From positions 1-8,873 of the forward strand of contig JAFGPF010000010.1 in the NCBI GenBank assembly GCA_016926115.1: a stretch of DNA of 8,873 bases, in the 5' to 3' direction. The position numbers were made by a program, and so were the translations under genes. Shown one piece after another: positions 1-8,873 of this stretch. Positions within the stretch are counted from its first letter, which is position 1. Each line of letters opens with the position of its first letter. This DNA comes from Dehalococcoidales bacterium. GTDB taxonomy: Bacteria; Chloroflexota; Dehalococcoidia; Dehalococcoidales; RBG-16-60-22. Below the pieces are notes generated by a model. That model was not told the DNA's origin. It made no database searches and saw nothing but the letters and a program-made list of their open reading frames with translations.

Positions 1-5025
<5,025 letters not shown>

Positions 5026-5048
5026 CGTTCCTTTATCCTCAGCCTTTT

Positions 5049-5065
5049 AAGGGGGTGAGACAATA
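5049..5065 (+). promoter_or_regulatory. Ribosome binding site of ruvB, pointing to an ATA start codon
   Basis: AAGGGGGTGA at 5049-5058 matches the ideal AAGGAGGTGA in nine of ten bases. Its G-rich core ends 7 bases before ATA at 5063-5065, which is exactly where family alignment puts the first residue. An in-frame TAA at 5048-5050 rules out a longer protein. This site is what decides the start of ruvB. Confidence 0.8.
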
Positions 5066-6082
5066 GCTCGCATCATATCGGGTAAGCCCAGCGCCGAAGA
5101 CGCGCCGTTTGATACCAGTCTTAGACCCCGGAGTCTGGCGGACTTCCCCGGGCAGGACAAGATAAAAGAAAACCTCAAGATAGCTATTGCCGCCGCCAAA
5201 GGCAGGGAAGAACCCCTGGACCATACACTTTTTTACGGGCCGCCCGGTCTGGGGAAAACCTGCCTGGCGCATATCATCGCCAATGAAGTGGGCGTGAACA
5301 TCAAGACCACCTCCGGTCCCGCCATCGAACGCACCGGCGACCTCGCCGCCATACTGACCAACCTTAAAAAACACGACATCCTTTTCATCGACGAGATACA
5401 TCGCCTTAACCGGGTGGTGGAGGAGATACTGTATCCCGCGCTGGAGGACTACGCGCTGGATATCATCATCGGCAAGGGTCCGGGCGCCAAGAGCCTGCGG
5501 CTTAACCTCCCCGCCTTTACGCTGATAGGCGCCACCACCCGCTATGCCCTGCTGAGTCCACCCCTGAGAGACAGGTTTGGCTCCGTGTACCGGCTGGACT
5601 TTTACGACCACGCATCGCTGGAGAAAATCGTGGAACGCTCCGCCGGAATCCTGCAGGTAAAAGCGGAGAGAGAAGGACTGAAGGAAATAGCCCTCCGTGC
5701 CCGCGGCACGCCGCGTGTCGCCAACCGACTGCTCAAGCGCGTCAGGGATTATGCCCAGGTTAAAGCCGATGGTACCATCACGCAGGAAGTCGCCGTAACC
5801 GCTTTGTCCAAGCTGGAAGTCGACGCCATCGGGCTGGATGAAATCGACCACAAGGTGCTGCATACCATCATCGAGAAATTCAACGGCGGTCCGGTGGGAC
5901 TGGACACGATTGCAGCGTCCATCAGCGAAGAGGTGGATACCGTCATGGACGTCTACGAGCCCTACCTCTTGCAACTGGGCTTCCTGGAACGCACGCCGCG
6001 CGGAAGGGTCGCCACCCCAAGAGCTTACGAGCACCTGGGCCTGCCCTATAACAAGAAACCCCCGCAGGGCACGCTGCTGTAA
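5063..6082 (+). CDS. ruvB: Holliday junction branch migration ATPase RuvB, apparent ATA start
   Basis: RuvB is the AAA+ hexameric motor that, with RuvA, drives branch migration of Holliday junctions in recombinational repair. From ATA at 5063 the protein has 339 residues, the usual family length, and would begin (M)[12 protein letters not shown], as typical RuvB proteins do. Visible motifs: Walker A GPPGLGKT at 59-66, Walker B LFIDEIH at 107-113, sensor 1 GATTR at 156-160, arginine finger region LRDRFG at 168-173, sensor 2 RGTPR at 214-218, and the C-terminal winged helix with [10 protein letters not shown] and [14 protein letters not shown]. No ATG, GTG or TTG lies in frame between the upstream stop (5048) and GTG 5288, and starting at 5288 would delete Walker A, so 5288 cannot be the true start. 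The gene follows rpoC by 37 bases with no terminator visible, so it may be read through from rpoBC. The ATA is either a true rare start or a sequence error for ATG. Confidence 0.95.
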   Translation: MARIISGKPSAEDAPFDTSLRPRSLADFPGQDKIKENLKIAIAAAKGREEPLDHTLFYGPPGLGKTCLAHIIANEVGVNIKTTSGPAIERTGDLAAILTNLKKHDILFIDEIHRLNRVVEEILYPALEDYALDIIIGKGPGAKSLRLNLPAFTLIGATTRYALLSPPLRDRFGSVYRLDFYDHASLEKIVERSAGILQVKAEREGLKEIALRARGTPRVANRLLKRVRDYAQVKADGTITQEVAVTALSKLEVDAIGLDEIDHKVLHTIIEKFNGGPVGLDTIAASISEEVDTVMDVYEPYLLQLGFLERTPRGRVATPRAYEHLGLPYNKKPPQGTLL

Positions 6083-6123
6083 CCACACATGGTAATACTA
6101 CCGGAGTTAAACCATCGCAACAC
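6083..6123. other. Short convergent spacer between ruvB and the flavin oxidoreductase gene
   Basis: These 41 bases separate two genes that end towards each other. I see only weak pairing possibilities (ATGGT at 6089-6093 with ACCAT at 6111-6115, 17-base loop; GGTA with TACC inside it) and no U-run, so no intrinsic terminator can be called for either gene. Confidence 0.6.
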
Positions 6124-7314
6124 CTATATCTCTAAAGATGGGCACCTTACGCCCTCTGCCGCCATAGCGGCGACACACCGGTTACAGTGGTCACAGTCCA
6201 CGCGGGTTATTTCACCTGACATCATTTTGTTCACGATGTTCGGTTCTCGGACGGTAGCCCGGCCTATCTGTACGAAATCCAAGCCCTCCTTGACGGCCTT
6301 TTCCATGTCATCAACCGAGCATACGCCACCGATATAGGCCACCGGGATTTTGACGGCTTCTTTAATACGCTTTGCCTGTTCGAGCAAGAAAAGTTCTTTA
6401 AACGGGTATTCCTTCACGATGAAACGGCCGAACAATGCCATTCCCATCTTGGTAAGCGGGTTCTTTTCCGACCTAATATATTCCCGTATCGGGACATTAC
6501 CGCGCATCATGTAGAAAGAAGTCCTGGCGGTAAATCCGCAGCTCGGTACGAGCATGCTGGCGCCGGCTTCTTCGAACCTTCTCGCAGCTTCTACTGCCTC
6601 ATCGATATTCAACCCGCCTTGAAAGCCGTCATCGCAGTTCATTTTTACCAGTATCGGGTAGTGCGGCCCGACGACTTTCCTAACATATTCAATGACGGAG
6701 GCGGGGAACCGCAGACGGTTCTCCAAGGAGCCACCGTACCCGTCCCTGCGGCGGTTGGTCCACGGAGAGAGGAACTGGCTCAACAGGTACCCGTGTCCGG
6801 CATGGACTTCTACGGCATCGAACCCTGCCCGGACAGCCATTTTTGCCGACCGACCAAAGTCTTTCCGGACTCGCCCGATATCTTCCTCGTCCATGGCCCG
6901 GCAGATGCTTTGGCGGAACAGACAGAGCTTGCGTGAAGGGCCGATTGGTGTCCTGCCGATTACAGACCTGTTGGCAAAGAAGCCGCAATGCCCCAACTGG
7001 ATTGAGGCAGCTGCGCCCTCCGCATGTACGGCATCCGTGAGGCGTTTCAGGACAGGGATAATCTCCTCGCGCATCCACATCTCATGTCCGAAGGCCAATC
7101 CGTCCCGGGAGACGGCGCAGTATGCCACTGTGGTCATACCGATACCTCCCGCCGCGACTTTCCGGTGATGCTCGATTAACGCATCGCTCGGGGTGGCTTG
7201 CTGACACATTCCCTCAAAACAACCGGACCTGATGGTACGATTGCGAAGCTCCAGGTTGCCGATTTTCCCCGGTGTAAATATCTTTGATTTATTTTTTTCT
7301 AAAGCAGGCTTCAC
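6124..7314 (-). CDS. Old Yellow Enzyme family FMN oxidoreductase with C-terminal cysteine cluster
   Basis: A 396-residue NADH:flavin oxidoreductase of the Old Yellow Enzyme family, a TIM barrel with FMN that usually reduces activated C=C bonds. The N-terminus has the family opening KIFTPGKIGNLELRNR; QLGH sits at 106-109; the substrate-binding HAGHGY is at 171-176 (H171, H174, Y176), followed by the hallmark FLSPWTNRRRDGYGGSLENR stretch (181-200); the FMN phosphate loop includes IGR at 350-352. The C-terminus carries C374, C377, C380 and C391, resembling the iron-sulfur ligands of the 2,4-dienoyl-CoA reductase and 2-enoate reductase branch. The second NAD(P)H/FAD domain of those enzymes is absent, so this is the short form and probably needs a partner electron donor. 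The start is GTG, with an AAAAGGAT ribosome site (7324-7331 on the complement) upstream. Substrate unknown. It stands alone on its strand, diverging from the membrane-protein operon. Confidence 0.9.
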   Translation of the reverse strand: MKPALEKNKSKIFTPGKIGNLELRNRTIRSGCFEGMCQQATPSDALIEHHRKVAAGGIGMTTVAYCAVSRDGLAFGHEMWMREEIIPVLKRLTDAVHAEGAAASIQLGHCGFFANRSVIGRTPIGPSRKLCLFRQSICRAMDEEDIGRVRKDFGRSAKMAVRAGFDAVEVHAGHGYLLSQFLSPWTNRRRDGYGGSLENRLRFPASVIEYVRKVVGPHYPILVKMNCDDGFQGGLNIDEAVEAARRFEEAGASMLVPSCGFTARTSFYMMRGNVPIREYIRSEKNPLTKMGMALFGRFIVKEYPFKELFLLEQAKRIKEAVKIPVAYIGGVCSVDDMEKAVKEGLDFVQIGRATVREPNIVNKMMSGEITRVDCDHCNRCVAAMAAEGVRCPSLEI

Positions 7315-7353
7315 AGTGAAGATATCCTTTTATACACAATCGAATACTATTTT

Positions 7354-7359
7354 ATTATA
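7354..7359 (-). promoter_or_regulatory. Possible -10 box for the flavin oxidoreductase gene
   Basis: On the complementary strand these bases read TATAAT, about 40 bases before the GTG start, in the AT-rich divergent spacer. No well-spaced -35 box is evident: the nearest candidate, TTGCAG, sits 20 bases away, which is too far for a standard promoter. This is a weak call. Confidence 0.3.
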
Positions 7360-7403
7360 TATTCCGGTATCGGGTAAAACTGCAAAAATAATGTAAAATA
7401 TAC

Positions 7404-7432
7404 TTGACAATTAGTACTTTGTGTTTTACAAT
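7404..7432 (+). promoter_or_regulatory. Consensus sigma-70-type promoter of the membrane-protein/XRE operon
   Basis: TTGACA at 7404-7409 and TACAAT at 7427-7432 are separated by exactly 17 bases. The -35 box is perfect and the -10 box differs from TATAAT at one position. Transcription would begin near 7439, giving a leader of about 35 bases that contains the GGAGGT ribosome site at 7462-7467. Such a strong promoter on a small-gene operon usually implies a repressor; see the palindrome over the -10 box. Confidence 0.8.
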
Positions 7433-7442
7433 ATGTATTGTA
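7427..7442. promoter_or_regulatory. Palindrome over the -10 box, candidate operator
   Basis: TACAATA at 7427-7433 and TATTGTA at 7436-7442 are perfect inverted repeats around a 2-base centre. The left arm contains the -10 box and the right arm spans the expected transcription start. A dimeric regulator bound here would block RNA polymerase. The small XRE-type protein encoded at 8378 is the obvious candidate, but this link is inferred from position only. Confidence 0.55.
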
Positions 7443-7473
7443 GATATTACTGATATGAAACGGAGGTAGTGAA

Positions 7474-7902
7474 ATGGCACCTCTAGAGAAACGGGCATGG
7501 TGGGGACTGGGAACCGGACTTGTTTTTACCGCGGCCTTTATTCTGGTCTTTATCCTGATGGGAGGCATCGAGACATTTAATGAAGACCAGGGATTCCGGA
7601 TAATCATCGACGTGCTCTGGGTTGGCGGACTGGCGGCCAACCTTTTAATCGTCAACGTGGCGCTACGCAAGCCCGGCATGGCCGACGAACGGGACTTAAG
7701 AATAGTCGAGAGGGCGCCCCGTGTCCAGTGGCCGGCGGTCGTCGTGGCGCTGGCGGTATGGATGATTGTCCTCACCGAAGTCTACAGCGAAACCGGCCAG
7801 ATTCCGTCGGTCTTCATGTACGTGATATTCATGTCGGTCCTCATCGTCAGCACACTGGCGCAGTGTCTGGGTATATTAATCGGCTACTGGATGAGTCGAT
7901 AA
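7474..7902 (+). CDS. Small four-helix membrane protein with DERD loop (DUF2178-like), first of a pair
   Basis: A 142-residue protein of unknown function. It has four likely membrane segments at about 10-31, 43-64, 86-103 and 111-138. Between helices 2 and 3 is a charged loop with ADERDLRIVERA (DERD at 71-74), which is almost certainly on one face of the membrane and is the feature shared with the next gene product. This loop and layout resemble the DUF2178 group of small membrane proteins, which are often encoded beside small XRE-type regulators; I place it there by recall, not by search. No catalytic motif or signal peptide is seen. The ATG has a GGAGGT ribosome site 6 bases upstream and is the first gene after the strong promoter. 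A transport, sensing or membrane-stress role would be a guess. Confidence 0.85.
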   Translation: MAPLEKRAWWGLGTGLVFTAAFILVFILMGGIETFNEDQGFRIIIDVLWVGGLAANLLIVNVALRKPGMADERDLRIVERAPRVQWPAVVVALAVWMIVLTEVYSETGQIPSVFMYVIFMSVLIVSTLAQCLGILIGYWMSR

Positions 7903-7916
7903 TTTGTTATAAGTAA

Positions 7917-7924
7917 AAGGAGGT
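7917..7924 (+). promoter_or_regulatory. Ribosome binding site deciding the start of the second membrane protein
   Basis: AAGGAGGT is a full-strength site. It lies 8 bases before ATG 7933 but only 2 bases before the in-frame TTG at 7927, so ATG 7933 is the start. Confidence 0.85.
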
Positions 7925-7932
7925 AATTGACC

Positions 7933-8391
7933 ATGACCATCAGTCAGAAAACCGCCTGGGCGCAACTGGCGATATTCGGCGTGCTGGTAATCGGCTGGAT
8001 AATTTTGTTCTCGATAAACGGGACCGTATTCTACTGGCAGGACGAAACCATGAAAATGACTTTTTACTGGCTCTGCGCCGCCGCCTTCGGCGCGCTGGTC
8101 GTCATGAACGTGGTCGCCGGTATCCTGAAAAGCAGCCTTAAAGCCATTACCGACGAGCGCGACAAGGGGATTTTCCGCAGGGCTTCACTGTGGGCTACCG
8201 GCGTATCCTACAGCGTCGTCGCCGCCCTGCTGCTGGCGCTCGCCATCACCTACATGGAAAAAGGCAGCGAGTCCATCCCCGTCTACTTTCCCCTATTCAT
8301 CGTTATCGTCGGCGGCGTAACGCTGATACTCACGCAGGCCATCACGGCCCTGCTGCTGTACGGTCGGAAGGTGAACCATGCCGAGAGCTAG
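7933..8391 (+). CDS. Small four-helix membrane protein with DERD loop (DUF2178-like), second of a pair
   Basis: A 152-residue protein of unknown function with the same plan as the gene before it: membrane segments at about 8-27, 42-64, 83-107 and 115-143, and a charged loop between helices 2 and 3 carrying [13 protein letters not shown] (DERD at 74-77). The shared loop, topology and adjacency suggest an old tandem duplication, although the helices themselves have diverged strongly. A 30-base gap separates it from the first copy, and its last 14 bases overlap the start of the XRE-type gene, so its translation is probably coupled to that of the regulator. The C-terminus ends in a short basic then polar tail ([10 protein letters not shown]). 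The two proteins could form a hetero-oligomer; this is inference. Confidence 0.85.
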   Translation: MTISQKTAWAQLAIFGVLVIGWIILFSINGTVFYWQDETMKMTFYWLCAAAFGALVVMNVVAGILKSSLKAITDERDKGIFRRASLWATGVSYSVVAALLLALAITYMEKGSESIPVYFPLFIVIVGGVTLILTQAITALLLYGRKVNHAES

Positions 8392-8590
8392 GATAAAAAA
8401 TCGTATCCGGCGACTGCGCTTCGACCACGACGAGATGACTCAGGAAGAACTGGCGAGTCGAGTCGGCTGTACGCGTCAGACCATCATCGCCCTGGAGCAG
8501 GGCAAGTACGTGCCGTCTATCGAGCTGGCTTTCAAGATTGCAGAGGCTTTCGGCGTGAAGCTGGAAGAAGTCTTCCAGTACGAGGAATAA
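8378..8590 (+). CDS. Small XRE-family helix-turn-helix transcriptional regulator
   Basis: A 70-residue protein consisting of little more than one Cro/CI-type (XRE) DNA-binding domain. A basic N-terminus ([12 protein letters not shown]) leads into the turn: helix 2 is QEELASRVG at 22-30 and the recognition helix is [11 protein letters not shown] at 32-42, followed by the typical [24 protein letters not shown]. It has no sensor or oligomerisation domain beyond the short acidic end. Free-standing regulators of this size commonly sit beside small membrane proteins and repress their own operon. ATG 8378 overlaps the preceding gene by 14 bases and has GGAAGGTGA just upstream, within that gene. The expected target is the palindrome at 7427-7442. 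Domain assignment is firm; the target is inferred. Confidence 0.93.
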   Translation: MPRARIKNRIRRLRFDHDEMTQEELASRVGCTRQTIIALEQGKYVPSIELAFKIAEAFGVKLEEVFQYEE

Positions 8591-8608
8591 AGGAGTAGAA
8601 TAACCAGT

Positions 8609-8873
8609 ATGAAAAAGGTACTCGTACACGTCTGCTGCGCCCACTGCGCCGCTTATACCGTGGAACACTGGCGGCGGGAAGGCTACAAGGTCGGCGGGTA
8701 CTGGTACAATCCCAACATCCATCCCTACACCGAGTATAAAAGCCGACTCGAAAGCATGGAAATCCTGGCGCGTGAGACGGACCTGCCGCTGATAGTCGCC
8801 GGGGACTACGACATGCCGGAATATTTCCGCCGGGTGTCGGGGCATGAAAAGGAGCGCTGCCAACACTGCTTCG
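8609..8873 (+). CDS. queH: Epoxyqueuosine reductase QueH, N-terminal part (3' end outside window)
   Basis: First 88 residues of a QueH (DUF208) protein, which reduces epoxyqueuosine to queuosine in tRNA, the last step of queuosine synthesis, as a non-homologous replacement for QueG. Family marks seen: the early cysteine motif HVCCAHC with C9, C10 and C13, the YNPNIHPYTEYKSR block at 33-46, and ERCQHC with C84 and C87. These cysteines bind the iron-sulfur cluster and adjacent iron in the family. The reading frame is still open at the right edge. AAGGAG at 8590-8595 lies 13 bases before ATG 8609, a longer gap than usual. The gene begins 18 bases after the XRE-type gene with no terminator between, so it is probably transcribed from the same promoter, though a function shared with the membrane proteins is not evident. 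Confidence 0.93.
   Translation, partial: MKKVLVHVCCAHCAAYTVEHWRREGYKVGGYWYNPNIHPYTEYKSRLESMEILARETDLPLIVAGDYDMPEYFRRVSGHEKERCQHCF

Noticed and set aside
5043..5052. CCTTTTAAGG after rpoC as a terminator stem
   Set aside because: It can form only 4 pairs around 2 bases and its right half is part of the ruvB ribosome binding site.
5288..6082. Shorter RuvB starting at GTG 5288
   Set aside because: It would lack Walker A and the N-terminal 75 residues that are encoded in frame just upstream and match the family.
5039..6088. Open frame of 349 codons on the - strand covering ruvB
   Set aside because: It mirrors ruvB almost end to end; the + strand has every RuvB motif and the antisense product resembles nothing.
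6089..6115. Inverted repeat ATGGT/ACCAT between ruvB and the flavin oxidoreductase gene as a terminator
   Set aside because: The stem is 5 bases with a 17-base loop and no U-run on either strand.
7927..7935. TTG 7927 as the start of the second membrane protein
   Set aside because: It is only 2 bases from the Shine-Dalgarno sequence; ATG 7933 has correct spacing.
8600..8611. ATA 8600 as an alternative start for queH, parallel to ruvB
   Set aside because: It is 4 bases from AGGAG, but ATG 8609 follows in frame and gives the normal QueH N-terminus, so a rare codon is not needed.
8342..8866. Open frame of 174 codons on the - strand over the XRE gene and queH
   Set aside because: It is a shadow of two genes with clear family motifs on the + strand.

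Overview
The window looks like a chromosomal segment of a member of the Chloroflexota, most likely Dehalococcoidia. This rests on recalled similarity of the RNA polymerase beta and beta-prime subunits and of RuvB to that group; no search could be run, so the taxon is an inference. The DNA is fairly GC-rich in the genes, with one clearly AT-rich spacer around 7315-7473. Nearly every base is coding. There is no stretch over 300 bases without a gene, and I see no tRNA, rRNA, CRISPR array, insertion sequence or phage gene.

Region 1 (1-6082, + strand) is a housekeeping block. It holds the 3' end of rpoB, a complete rpoC overlapping it by 14 bases, and ruvB 37 bases further on. The two RNA polymerase subunits both end in acidic tails, very long in RpoC (about 80 residues). 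ruvB has no ATG, GTG or TTG at its proper N-terminus. Its best start is an ATA codon at 5063, placed behind a near-perfect Shine-Dalgarno sequence.

Region 2 (6124-7314, - strand) is one gene for an Old Yellow Enzyme family flavin oxidoreductase with a C-terminal cysteine cluster. It converges on ruvB and diverges from the next operon.

Region 3 (7404-8873, + strand) is a compact operon. A consensus sigma-70-type promoter (TTGACA, 17 bases, TACAAT) has a palindrome across its -10 box. It drives two related small four-helix membrane proteins, each with an Asp-Glu-Arg-Asp loop, then a 70-residue XRE-type DNA-binding protein that overlaps the second membrane gene, then queH (epoxyqueuosine reductase), cut by the window edge. 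The first three genes look like a self-regulated membrane module of unknown function. It is the part of the window closest to an undescribed system, although similar pairings of small membrane proteins and small regulators are known in general terms.
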